DNA from: Phaeospirillum tilakii
GTDB taxonomy: Bacteria > Pseudomonadota > Alphaproteobacteria > Rhodospirillales > Magnetospirillaceae
Direction of reading: 5' to 3'
DNA length: 64,000 bases
Assembly: GCF_042683125.1 (NCBI RefSeq)
Contig: NZ_JBHUIY010000005.1
Coordinates: 62,001 to 126,000 of the forward strand
A model generated the notes under the pieces. It made no database searches and was not told the origin of the DNA. It saw only the letters and a list, made by a program, of their open reading frames with translations. Shown piece by piece: positions 52,826 through 60,875 of this stretch. The translations under genes and the position numbers were made by a program. Within the stretch, counting starts at the first letter, position 1. Each line of letters starts with the position of its first letter.

Positions 52826-53362
52826 TCAGACCGGCTCGGGAGCGTATTCGGCCATGCAGTTGGGGGTTTCCCACACCCGCAGCGCCACCAGCCGCGCCGC
52901 GCCGCCGGAGCGGACCCGCACCGGCACCGCCAGCAGCTCGAACCAGTGGCGGGCCAGCGCCTCGGCGGTGGGGTGGAACGGCACCACGTACAGCTTGGTG
53001 GCCAGCCGGGTCTCGCTGGTCAGGGCGGCGCCGTCGCGGGCAACCCGCTCGGCCAGCCCGGCCCGCCACGCCGCCGGATCGCGGTCGGCGGGGGCGAACA
53101 GATCGAGCAACGCCGCGTCGGACAAAGCGACGATCAGGCCGTGATCGCAGGGGACGTCGATCCGCGCCACCATCTCCTCCTTGAGGAAGGCGAAATCGAG
53201 CGCCATGTCGGTCTGCTCGCCGTCGGGATGCAGCGCGGCGGCGGCGCACACCGCCTCGATCGCGTAGCGGTGGCCGTGCAGGTTGCGGCATTTCGAGGCG
53301 TGGGTGGCGATGCGGTGGCCGGCGTCGATTTCGAGCCGGCGGCGAATGTGGAACTGGGCCAT
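52826..53362 (-). CDS. queD: 6-carboxytetrahydropterin synthase (QueD)
   Basis: 178 residues, longer than E. coli QueD (about 120). Zinc ligands His16, His29 and His31 (AGHRIATHASKCRNLHGH) with the active Cys25, and PCDHGLI with the catalytic Asp/His. It makes 6-carboxytetrahydropterin from dihydroneopterin triphosphate in the queuosine pathway. It overlaps queE by one base (TGATG). Confidence 0.92.
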   Translation of the reverse strand: MAQFHIRRRLEIDAGHRIATHASKCRNLHGHRYAIEAVCAAAALHPDGEQTDMALDFAFLKEEMVARIDVPCDHGLIVALSDAALLDLFAPADRDPAAWRAGLAERVARDGAALTSETRLATKLYVVPFHPTAEALARHWFELLAVPVRVRSGGAARLVALRVWETPNCMAEYAPEPV

Positions 53363-53979
53363 CAGCGGAGTCCGAGAACCTTGTGCAGTTGCAGGCCGAG
53401 CCGCCAGCGCGGGTGATCGAAGCAATAGGCCAGCGCGGCGGCGAGGTTGGCGGCGCGCTCCGGCCCGTCGAGCGGCTGGAGCAGGAAATGGGGGAAGGCC
53501 AGCCCTTCCAGGCTGGCGGGGTCGAGCCCGGGCTGGGGATGGACCAGTTTCAGCTCGTCGCCCCGGGTCACCGCCAGCGGCGCGCCGGCCTTGGGGCTGA
53601 CGCAGACCCAGTCGATCCCGTCCGGCAGCGGCAGGGTGCCGTTGGTTTCGATCGCGACGGAAAAACCGGCGCGGTGCAGCGCCGCCAGCAGCGGCGGATC
53701 GAGCTGGAGCGCCGGTTCGCCGCCGGTGACCACCACCAGCCGCCCCTCCGCCCCGCCCGGCCAGGCCGCCGCCACCGCCGCCGCCAGCGCCTCGGCATCG
53801 TCATGGCGGTCGCCGCCGACGAAATCGGTGTCGCAGAAACGGCAGCGGGCGGTGGCGCGGTCTTCCTCGCGCCCGCTCCACAGATTGCAGCCGGCGAAGC
53901 GCAGGAACACCGCGACCCGGCCGGCCTGGATTCCCTCGCCCTGGATCGAGGCGAAGATCTCGCGCACCCGGTAGGCCAT
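53362..53979 (-). CDS. queE: 7-carboxy-7-deazaguanine synthase (QueE)
   Basis: 205 residues of radical SAM enzyme, following QueD in queuosine biosynthesis. The cluster cysteines are Cys31, Cys46 and Cys49 in CNLWSGREEDRATARCRFC, spaced C-x14-C-x2-C, the unusual variant seen in some QueE proteins. TGGEPALQ and IETNGTLPL are further marks. Start at 53979. Operon rsmE-queE-queD on the minus strand; 15 bp from rsmE. Confidence 0.92.
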   Translation of the reverse strand: MAYRVREIFASIQGEGIQAGRVAVFLRFAGCNLWSGREEDRATARCRFCDTDFVGGDRHDDAEALAAAVAAAWPGGAEGRLVVVTGGEPALQLDPPLLAALHRAGFSVAIETNGTLPLPDGIDWVCVSPKAGAPLAVTRGDELKLVHPQPGLDPASLEGLAFPHFLLQPLDGPERAANLAAALAYCFDHPRWRLGLQLHKVLGLR

Positions 53980-53994
53980 CGCCGCGCTCCCGCC

Positions 53995-54765
53995 TCAGCC
54001 GCGCGGCGGCCGGGCGCCGTCGCCGGCCAGCGCCTGCCACAGCGACAGGGCGGCGATGGTCGCGGTCTCGGCGCGCAGGATGCGCGGCCCGACCCCGACC
54101 GGCCGCACGAACGGGCGGGCCACCAGAGCCGCCCGCTCCTCGGGGGCGAAGCCGCCCTCGGGACCGATCAGCAGCGCCACCGGGCCATGATCCCAGCCGG
54201 CGGCGACCTCGGCCAGCGGCGTACCGCCGCCGGTCTCGTCGAGGAACAGCAGGGTGCGCCCGTCCGGCCACGCCGCCAGCACCGCCTCGAGCCGGGCCGG
54301 CTCGGCCAGCACCGGCACGGTCAGCCGCTCGCATTGCTCGGCCGCCTCGATCATCCGCGCCGTCAGCCGGTCGGCATTGACCCGGCTGGCGACGGTGCGG
54401 CGGGTGAACACCGGCTGGAAACGGGTGGCGCCCAGTTCGGCGACCTTTTCCGCCACCAGATCGGTGCGGTCGCGCTTCAGCGGCGCCGCCAGCAGCCAGG
54501 GATCGAACCGCGCCGCCGGTTCGGCCGCCTGCGGCCGGGTCTGGCGCTCGGGCACCGCCACCGCGCCGGCGCGGCCGATCCGTTCGATCCGCGCCAGCCA
54601 TTCGCCGTCGGCGCCGTTGAACAGCAGCACCGTCTCGCCCGGCTGCATCCGCATCACCGTGCCGAGGTAATGGCCCTGCTCCGGCGCCAGCGCCACCGCC
54701 TGGGCGGCGGCCAGCGTCGTCGCGACGAACAGCCGCGGGCGAGAGGAAAGAGCGGGATCGGTCAT
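53995..54765 (-). CDS. rsmE: 16S rRNA (uracil-1498-N3)-methyltransferase (RsmE)
   Basis: 256 residues: N-terminal PUA-like domain (about 10-80; LAPEQGHYLGTVMRMQPGETVLLFNGADGEWLA) and C-terminal SPOUT domain with the knot motifs LLIGPEGGFAPEE and RILRAETATIAALSLWQAL. It methylates U1498 in 16S rRNA. The start at 54765 (MTDPALSSRPRLF) has a weak ribosome site. Transcribed toward queE. Confidence 0.92.
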   Translation of the reverse strand: MTDPALSSRPRLFVATTLAAAQAVALAPEQGHYLGTVMRMQPGETVLLFNGADGEWLARIERIGRAGAVAVPERQTRPQAAEPAARFDPWLLAAPLKRDRTDLVAEKVAELGATRFQPVFTRRTVASRVNADRLTARMIEAAEQCERLTVPVLAEPARLEAVLAAWPDGRTLLFLDETGGGTPLAEVAAGWDHGPVALLIGPEGGFAPEERAALVARPFVRPVGVGPRILRAETATIAALSLWQALAGDGARPPRG

Positions 54766-55149
54766 CGGGAGGAGCCTCTGTGTCAGCCGGAAACGGCCCG
54801 GCCGGGCCGGAGCCCGCCGCCGCGCCGCCGGCGCCAACGAAAGCGGGCACCCGAAGGTGCCCGTCAGCCGGAACGGCGGTACGCGGCCGCCACCCTCCGG
54901 ATCGGTGAGGATAGCAGCGCCGTCGGCTTGGTTCAACCGCCACCGCCGCCATCAAGGCCAATCGCCCTCGCTAAAAGATTAAAAAATGATTTATTTGATT
55001 TCACTGAAATGAAACCCCCGACCTTGGTCAATAATAACGATTGTATGATGGATTTGTCTTGCGCCACGCCGTCATCCTGACTCTGGTGGCCTCGCCCTCC
55101 GGCCCGCGATCGCGGCGGGCGGGGCGGTCCGCCTGGGAGTGCTCCGCCG
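54766..55149. other. 384-bp gap: hairpin and AT-rich patch
   Basis: Between divergent rsmE and the chemoreceptor. Contains the hairpin CGGGCACC-CGAA-GGTGCCCG (54844-54863) and an AT-rich stretch (about 54970-55050) with TATGAT (55044-55049), a likely -10 of the chemoreceptor promoter. No gene is visible. Confidence 0.45.
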
Positions 55150-56835
55150 GTGCCAAGCTTGCGCAAGATGTCGATTTCGTTCCGGTTGGGCCTGCTGATC
55201 GCGCTGGCGGTGGCGCTGACCCTGTTCAACCTGATCGACGGGTTCCGCCAATATTCCGAGCAGATCCACCAGCAGCGGCTGGAACGGGTCCGCACCGCGA
55301 TCGAGGCGGCGCAGTCGATCGCCGCCAGCTTCGCCGAACGGGCCGGGCGCGGCGAGATCAGCCGCGCCGAGGCCGAAAACGGGGCCAAGGCGGCGATCGA
55401 GGACCTGCGCTACGCCGGCGGCGAATATGTCTTCATCACCGACCTCGACGGCGTGATCCTGCTCCAGCCGGCTTTTCCCCAGCATGTCGGCAAGAACCTG
55501 ATGGGGATCAAGGACGCCAACGGCGTCGCCTTCATCGCCGAGGCGGTGCGGCTGGTGCGCGCCCAGGGCGGCGGCGCGCTCGAGTATGTCTGGCCCAAGC
55601 CCGGCTCGAACGTGCCCGAGCCCAAGCTGACCTTCGTCAAGGGCCTGCCGCAATGGGGCTGGGTGCTCGGCACCGGGGTCTATACCGACGACATCGCCCG
55701 CGCGGTGCGCGAGGCGGCGCTGGCCCAGGCCGGACGCGGTCTGGCCGAACTGGCCCTGCTCGCCCTGCTGGCCTGGTTGATCGGCCGCGCCATCGCCCGG
55801 CCGCTGCGCGACCTGACCGCGCGGATGGGCGATCTGGCCGGCGGCCGGCTCGACGTCGCCATCCCGCGCGACCAGGGCGGCGAGATCGGGGCGATGCAGG
55901 CCGCGGTCGAGGTGTTCAAGACCAATGCGGTCGAAGTCGCGCGGCTGACCCGGGCCCAGGGCGAGGACAGCGCCCGGGCCGAGGCCGAGCGCCGCCGCCT
56001 GCTGCTGTCGCTGGCCGACGAATTCGAGGGCTCGGTCGATCAGGTGGTCAAGGATCTGTCCGGCGCCGCCGCCCAATTGTCGGCCACCGCCGGCACGATG
56101 GCCGAGGTCACCGGCAACGCCGCCCGCCAGTCCGACACCGTCGCCGCCGCCACCACCGAGGCCTCGACCAACGTCCAGACCGTCGCCGCCGCCACCGAGG
56201 AACTGAGTTCTTCGATCGCCGAAATCGCGCGGCAGGTCAACCAGTCGGCCGGCATCTCCCGCGCCGCGGTCGAGGCGGCCCAGCGCACCGACACCATCGT
56301 GCGCGGCCTGTCCGACGCTGCCCAGAAGATCGGCGACGTGGTCGGGCTGATCACCGACATCGCGGCGCAGACCAACCTGTTGGCCCTCAACGCCACCATC
56401 GAGGCGGCCCGCGCCGGCGAGGCCGGCAAGGGCTTCGCCGTGGTGGCGGGCGAGGTCAAGAACCTCGCCAGCCAGACCGGCCGCGCCACCGACGAGATCG
56501 CCGGCCAGATCGGCGCGGTGCAGGGCGCCACCCGCGACGCGGTCGAGGCGATCGCCGGCATCGCCAGCACCATCGAGGAACTGAACCGGATCGGCGCCGC
56601 CATCGCCAGCGCGGTCGAGCAGCAGGGCGCGGCGACCGAGGAAATCAGCCGCAACACCCAGCAGGCCGCCAACGGCACCGAAACCGTCACCCGCACCGTC
56701 GGCGCGGTGGCCGACGCGGTGGCCAGCGCCGGCCGTTCCGCCCGCGCGGTCAGCGATCAGGCCGGCACCCTGGCCCGCGACGCCGCCACCCTGCGCGAGA
56801 CGGTCGGCCGCTTCCTCGCCGGCATCCGCCACTGA
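55150..56835 (+). CDS. Methyl-accepting chemotaxis protein with sCache sensor
   Basis: 561 residues from GTG at 55150 (an ATG at 55168 is an alternative). TM1 (about 12-32), a single-Cache sensor (about 40-185; GGEYVFITDLDGVILLQPAFPQHVGKNL, GWVLGTGVYTDDI), TM2 (about 195-215), HAMP (about 216-268), and the MA signalling domain with hairpin tip DIAAQTNLLALNATIEAARAGEAGKGFAVVA. sCache receptors usually detect small organic acids or amino acids. No che genes adjoin. Confidence 0.93.
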   Translation: MPSLRKMSISFRLGLLIALAVALTLFNLIDGFRQYSEQIHQQRLERVRTAIEAAQSIAASFAERAGRGEISRAEAENGAKAAIEDLRYAGGEYVFITDLDGVILLQPAFPQHVGKNLMGIKDANGVAFIAEAVRLVRAQGGGALEYVWPKPGSNVPEPKLTFVKGLPQWGWVLGTGVYTDDIARAVREAALAQAGRGLAELALLALLAWLIGRAIARPLRDLTARMGDLAGGRLDVAIPRDQGGEIGAMQAAVEVFKTNAVEVARLTRAQGEDSARAEAERRRLLLSLADEFEGSVDQVVKDLSGAAAQLSATAGTMAEVTGNAARQSDTVAAATTEASTNVQTVAAATEELSSSIAEIARQVNQSAGISRAAVEAAQRTDTIVRGLSDAAQKIGDVVGLITDIAAQTNLLALNATIEAARAGEAGKGFAVVAGEVKNLASQTGRATDEIAGQIGAVQGATRDAVEAIAGIASTIEELNRIGAAIASAVEQQGAATEEISRNTQQAANGTETVTRTVGAVADAVASAGRSARAVSDQAGTLARDAATLRETVGRFLAGIRH

Positions 56836-56947
56836 GGCCCCCGGTGGCGGGCCGGCGCGGCACAATCCCGCTTCGGGGCCGCTTGACGCGCCCCGTCCCC
56901 GGGCTTATGTCCGGCGGGTGATCCTACCGAGCGAGAGACCCCGCCCC

Positions 56948-57466
56948 ATGGCCGTATTGCCCATCTTCGTCGCCCCCGATCCGATCCTCAAGAAGAAGGC
57001 CCAGCCGGTCGAGACGGTCGATCAGGCCATCGTCACCCTGCTCGACGACATGCTGGAGACGATGTACGCCGCCCCGGGGATCGGCCTCGCCGCGCCGCAG
57101 GTGGGGGTGTCGCGGCGGATCATCGTGCTCGACATCGCCAAGGCCGACCAGCCGCGCGCGCCGATGCGGATGGTCAATCCCGAGATCGTCTGGGCCTCGG
57201 ACGAGCGCAACACCTACGAGGAGGGTTGCCTGTCGGTGCCCGAGCAGTACGCCAAGGTGGTGCGGCCGAAGCAGGTGCGGGCGCGCTATCGCGACGAGAC
57301 CGGCGCCGAACGCGAGATCGAGGCCGACGGCCTGCTCGCCACGGTGATCCAGCACGAGATCGACCATCTCGACGGGGTGCTGTTCGTCGATCACCTGTCG
57401 TCGCTGAAAAAGCACATGATTCTGCGTCGCCTCGCCAAGGCCCGCAAGGACGCCGTCGCGTCATGA
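56948..57466 (+). CDS. def: Peptide deformylase
   Basis: 172 residues, MAVLPIFVAPDP. Metal-binding motifs GIGLAAPQVG, EGCLSVP (Cys94) and QHEIDHLDG (His136, Glu137, His140) are intact. It removes the formyl group from nascent N-termini. Its stop overlaps fmt (ATGA), so def-fmt-truA forms a coupled operon. A longer GTG start at 56918 is possible but not needed. Confidence 0.96.
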   Translation: MAVLPIFVAPDPILKKKAQPVETVDQAIVTLLDDMLETMYAAPGIGLAAPQVGVSRRIIVLDIAKADQPRAPMRMVNPEIVWASDERNTYEEGCLSVPEQYAKVVRPKQVRARYRDETGAEREIEADGLLATVIQHEIDHLDGVLFVDHLSSLKKHMILRRLAKARKDAVAS

Positions 57467-58377
57467 GGCTGGTGTTCATGGGCACGCCCGATTTCGCGGT
57501 GGCGATCCTCGATTCGCTGCTGGCGACCGGGCACGAGGTGGTGGCGGTCTATTCCCAGCCGCCCCGTCCGGCCGGACGGGGCCACAAGGAACAGCCCAGC
57601 CCGGTCCACGCCTTCGCCGCCGCGCGCGGCCTGCCGGTGCGCACGCCGCTCTCCCTGCGCGACCCGGCCGAACAGGCCGCCTTCGCCGCGCTCGGCGCCG
57701 ACGTCGCGGTGGTGGCGGCCTACGGGCTGATCCTGCCCCAGGCGGTGCTCGACGCGCCGCGCCACGGCTGCCTCAACGTCCATGCCTCGCTGCTGCCGCG
57801 CTGGCGCGGCGCGGCGCCGATCCAGCGGGCGATCCTGGCCGGCGACCATGAAAGCGGCGTCACCATCATGCAGATGGAGGCCGGGCTCGACACCGGGCCG
57901 ATCCTGCTGCGGCAATCGCTGCCGCTGCCGCCCGACGCCACCGCCCCCTGGCTGCATGACCGTCTGGCCGAACTCGGCGCCGGGCTGATCGTCGAGGCGC
58001 TGGCCAAGCTGGCCGATGGCGGCCTGACCGCCGAGGCCCAGCCCGAGGAAGGGGTGGTCTACGCCGCCAAGCTGCGCCGCGACGAGGGCCGGATCGACTG
58101 GGCCCTGCCCGCCCGCCAGCTCGATCGTCAGGTGCGCGCCCTCACCCCCTGGCCGGGGGTGTGGTTCGAGGTCGGCGACGTCCGGGTCAAGGTGCTGAAG
58201 GCCGTGATCGAGCCCGGCCAGGGCGAGCCCGGCGCGGTGCTCGACGACCGGCTGCTGGTGGCCTGCGGCGAGGGCGCGCTGCGGCTGATCGAGGTGCAGC
58301 GGCCGGGCAAGGCGGCGATGCCCGCCGCCGACATGCTGCGCGGCCATCCCCTGCCCGCCGGCACCGTGCTGGGCTGA
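57463..58377 (+). CDS. fmt: Methionyl-tRNA formyltransferase
   Basis: 304 residues. MRLVFMGTPDFAVAIL at the start, then NVHASLLPRWRGAAPIQRAI carrying the folate/catalytic Asn-His, and GLDTGP with the Asp. It formylates initiator Met-tRNA, the reverse of the def reaction. Its stop overlaps the truA start (TGATG). Confidence 0.95.
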   Translation: MRLVFMGTPDFAVAILDSLLATGHEVVAVYSQPPRPAGRGHKEQPSPVHAFAAARGLPVRTPLSLRDPAEQAAFAALGADVAVVAAYGLILPQAVLDAPRHGCLNVHASLLPRWRGAAPIQRAILAGDHESGVTIMQMEAGLDTGPILLRQSLPLPPDATAPWLHDRLAELGAGLIVEALAKLADGGLTAEAQPEEGVVYAAKLRRDEGRIDWALPARQLDRQVRALTPWPGVWFEVGDVRVKVLKAVIEPGQGEPGAVLDDRLLVACGEGALRLIEVQRPGKAAMPAADMLRGHPLPAGTVLG

Positions 58378-59117
58378 TGGCACGCTACCGCCTGCTGATC
58401 GAGTATGACGGCACCCCGTTCGTCGGCTGGCAGCGCCAGGAGCGGGGCGTCTCGGTCCAGGGGGCGATCGAGGACGCCGCCGCCCGCTTCTGCGGCGCGG
58501 CGGTGACCCTGTTCGCCGCCGGCCGCACCGATGCCGGGGTCCATGCCAGCGGTCAGGTCGGCCATCTCGACCTGCCGCGCCCGGTGCCGGCCGACCGGGT
58601 GCGCGACGCGATCAACTTCCACCTCAAGCCGCTGCCGGTCAGCATCCTCGCCGCCGAAGAGGTGGACGAGGATTTCCACGCCCGCTTCTCCGCCACCGGC
58701 CGGGCCTATCTCTACCGCATCCTTCCCCGCCGCGCCCCGCCCGCGCTCGACCGCCACCGGGTGTGGTGGGTGCCGGTCCCGCTCGACCCCGACCGGATGG
58801 CCGAGGCGGCGCCCCGCCTGCTCGGCCACCATGATTTCACCAGCTTCCGCGCCGCCTGCTGTCAGGCCAAAAGCCCGCTCAAGACCCTCGACCGCCTCGA
58901 CGTGGTCCGGGTCGGCGCCGAGATCCAGGTGATCGCCGAGGCCCGCTCGTTCCTGCACCATCAGGTCCGCAACATGGTCGGCAGCCTCAAACTGGTCGGC
59001 GAGGGCAAATGGTCCCCCGACGACCTCGCCCGCGCGCTGGAGGCCCGCGACCGCACCAAGGCCGGGCCGACCGCCCCCGCCGCCGGGCTGACCCTGACCG
59101 GCGTCACCTACGGTTGA
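58377..59117 (+). CDS. truA: tRNA pseudouridine(38-40) synthase
   Basis: 246 residues: YRLLIEYDGTPFVGWQRQ, catalytic Asp52 in AAGRTDAGVHA, and the RSFLHHQVRNMVGSL block. It isomerises U38-U40 in tRNA anticodon stems. Coupled to fmt by a TGATG overlap. A family A palindrome begins one base after its stop. Confidence 0.95.
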   Translation: MARYRLLIEYDGTPFVGWQRQERGVSVQGAIEDAAARFCGAAVTLFAAGRTDAGVHASGQVGHLDLPRPVPADRVRDAINFHLKPLPVSILAAEEVDEDFHARFSATGRAYLYRILPRRAPPALDRHRVWWVPVPLDPDRMAEAAPRLLGHHDFTSFRAACCQAKSPLKTLDRLDVVRVGAEIQVIAEARSFLHHQVRNMVGSLKLVGEGKWSPDDLARALEARDRTKAGPTAPAAGLTLTGVTYG

Positions 59118-59163
59118 TGCGGGCTCCGCCCGCGCCCGCCAAGGGCCGCAGGCCCTTGGATCC
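59118..59163. repeat. Dispersed palindrome, family A, copy 6
   Basis: Core GCGGGCTCCGCCCGCGCCCG then CCAAGGGCC-gca-GGCCCTTGG, adjacent to the truA stop; paired in inverted order with the copy at 59194-59240. Confidence 0.8.
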
Positions 59164-59193
59164 CTTGCCTTATCCTTCGCGCGACCCCCAAAG

Positions 59194-59240
59194 GGTTCCA
59201 AGGGCCCCCGGCCCTTGGCGGGTGCGGGCAGAGCCCGCGT
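59194..59240. repeat. Dispersed palindrome, family A, copy 7 (inverted)
   Basis: CCAAGGGCC-ccc-GGCCCTTGG then CGGGTGCGGGCAGAGCCCGC, the mirror of the previous copy, 30 bp away, like the pair at 37834/37911. It precedes thyA. Confidence 0.8.
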
Positions 59241-59306
59241 AACCATGGCGTCGGCGGCGCGAGATTGCTAAAACACGGCGGTCCGTCGTCAGGGGAGCCC
59301 GTTCGC

Positions 59307-60101
59307 GTGAAACAATATCTCGATCTGCTGCGTCAGGTCCGCACCGAGGGGGTGCGCAAGGGCGACCGCACCGGCACCGGCACGCTGTCGCTGTTCGGGG
59401 CGCAGATGCGGTTCGACCTCGCCGACGGCTTCCCGCTGGTGACCACCAAGAAGCTGCACACCCGTTCGATCTTTCACGAGCTGCTGTGGTTCCTGCGCGG
59501 CGAGACCAACATCGCCTCGCTGAAGGCGGAAGGGGTGTCGATCTGGGACGAATGGGCCGACGAGAACGGCGAGCTTGGGCCGATCTATGGCCGGCAATGG
59601 CGGGCGTGGCCGGCGCGCGACGGCGGCACCATCGACCAGATCGTCGATCTGGTGGCGCGGATCAAGCGCGAGCCGGATTCGCGCCGGCTGATCGTCTCGG
59701 CCTGGAACGTCGCCGATCTGCCCGAGATGGCCCTGCCGCCCTGCCACTGCCTGTTCCAGTTCTATGTCGCCGAGGGGCGGCTGTCCTGCCAGCTCTATCA
59801 GCGTTCGGCCGACCTGTTCCTCGGCGTGCCGTTCAACATCGCCTCCTATGCCTTGCTGACGGCGATGATCGCCCAGGTCTGCGGGCTGCGGCCGGGCGTG
59901 TTCGTCCACACCCTGGGCGACGCCCACCTTTACCTCAACCACCTGGAGCAGGCCGACCTGCAACTGAGCCGGACGCCGCGTCCGCTGCCCCGGCTGCGGC
60001 TCAATCCGGCGATCGACGACCTGTTCGCCTTCGGCTATGACGACATCGCGATCGAGGGTTACGATCCCCATCCGGCGATCAAGGCCGAGGTGGCGGTATG
60101 A
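59307..60101 (+). CDS. thyA: Thymidylate synthase (ThyA)
   Basis: 264 residues from a GTG (codon for MKQYLDLLRQ) with AGGGGAG 9 nt upstream, the same length as E. coli ThyA. Catalytic Cys146 in PPCHC, Arg loop RRLIVSAWNVADLPEMALPP, DRTGTGTLSLFG. It methylates dUMP using methylene-THF. An upstream ATG start (59265) would add 14 unconserved residues. Its stop overlaps folA (ATGA). Confidence 0.95.
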   Translation: MKQYLDLLRQVRTEGVRKGDRTGTGTLSLFGAQMRFDLADGFPLVTTKKLHTRSIFHELLWFLRGETNIASLKAEGVSIWDEWADENGELGPIYGRQWRAWPARDGGTIDQIVDLVARIKREPDSRRLIVSAWNVADLPEMALPPCHCLFQFYVAEGRLSCQLYQRSADLFLGVPFNIASYALLTAMIAQVCGLRPGVFVHTLGDAHLYLNHLEQADLQLSRTPRPLPRLRLNPAIDDLFAFGYDDIAIEGYDPHPAIKAEVAV

Positions 60102-60601
60102 GCGTCGCCCTGATCGTCGCCGTCGCCGCCAACGGAATGATCGGCCGCGACAATGCCCTGCCCTGGCACATCCCGGCCGACCTCAAATGGTTCAAGCGCC
60201 AGACCCTGGGCAAGCCGGTCATCATGGGGCGGCGCACCTGGGACTCACTCGGCCGGCCGCTGCCGGGGCGAACCAACATCGTGCTGACCCGCCAGCCGGG
60301 CTGGAGCGCCGAGGGCGCGCTGGTGGCCGCCTCGCTCGACGCGGCGCTGGCGCTGGCCGAACAGGCCGCCCCCGGGGCCGAGGCGATGGTGATCGGCGGC
60401 GCCACCCTTTATGCCGAGGCCCTGCCTTGCGCCGGGCGGATCTATCTGACCGAGATCGGCAGCGCCTATGACGGCGACACAAGCTTTCCGCCGTTCGACC
60501 GGACGGCGTGGCGCGAGGTCAGCCGCGAACCGCAGGCGGGCGACCCGCCCTTCGCCTTCGTCGTGCTGGAAAGAGTCGCTCCGCCCCAACCAGCATGTTA
60601 G
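60098..60601 (+). CDS. folA: Dihydrofolate reductase (FolA)
   Basis: 167 residues. MSVALIVAVAANGMIGRDNALPWHIPADLKWFKRQT, then GRRTWDSLGRPLPGRTNIVLTR and VIGGATLYAEALP: the DHFR Met20-loop, Asp/active-site and NADPH motifs. It regenerates THF consumed by ThyA. Overlaps thyA by 4 bp. Confidence 0.94.
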   Translation: MSVALIVAVAANGMIGRDNALPWHIPADLKWFKRQTLGKPVIMGRRTWDSLGRPLPGRTNIVLTRQPGWSAEGALVAASLDAALALAEQAAPGAEAMVIGGATLYAEALPCAGRIYLTEIGSAYDGDTSFPPFDRTAWREVSREPQAGDPPFAFVVLERVAPPQPAC

Positions 60602-60639
60602 GCTGAAGGTCGTATTCCTCCTAGCGACGGCAGAAAGCC

Positions 60640-60873
60640 ATGGCTGACGAATCCAACGACCTGCTTTCCGCGATCGGGTCCCGCCTGACCGGGGTGACCC
60701 CGACCAGTCCGCGCCGGCCCCGCGCCGCCGGCTCGACCCAGAGCCGCGGCCGCGCCAATGCCGGCCCCAGTCCCAACGGCCCGCGCGGCCGGCGGATGCT
60801 GGCCGCCGACACCCCGATCGACAGCCTCGACCGGCACGCCCCGCGCGGAACCTATATCGACCTGCTGGTGTGA
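60640..60873 (+). CDS. Small Pro/Arg-rich protein, unknown (77 aa)
   Basis: 77 residues, MADESNDLLSAIGSRLTGVT... then a basic low-complexity middle (PRRPRAAGSTQSRGR) and RGTYIDLLV at the end. Two bases separate its stop from the pepP start, so it is coupled. No recognised family. The start has a modest ribosome site. It may be a disordered adaptor; it could also be a chance frame, but position and codon pattern favour a gene. Confidence 0.5.
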   Translation: MADESNDLLSAIGSRLTGVTPTSPRRPRAAGSTQSRGRANAGPSPNGPRGRRMLAADTPIDSLDRHAPRGTYIDLLV

Positions 60874-60875
60874 CG

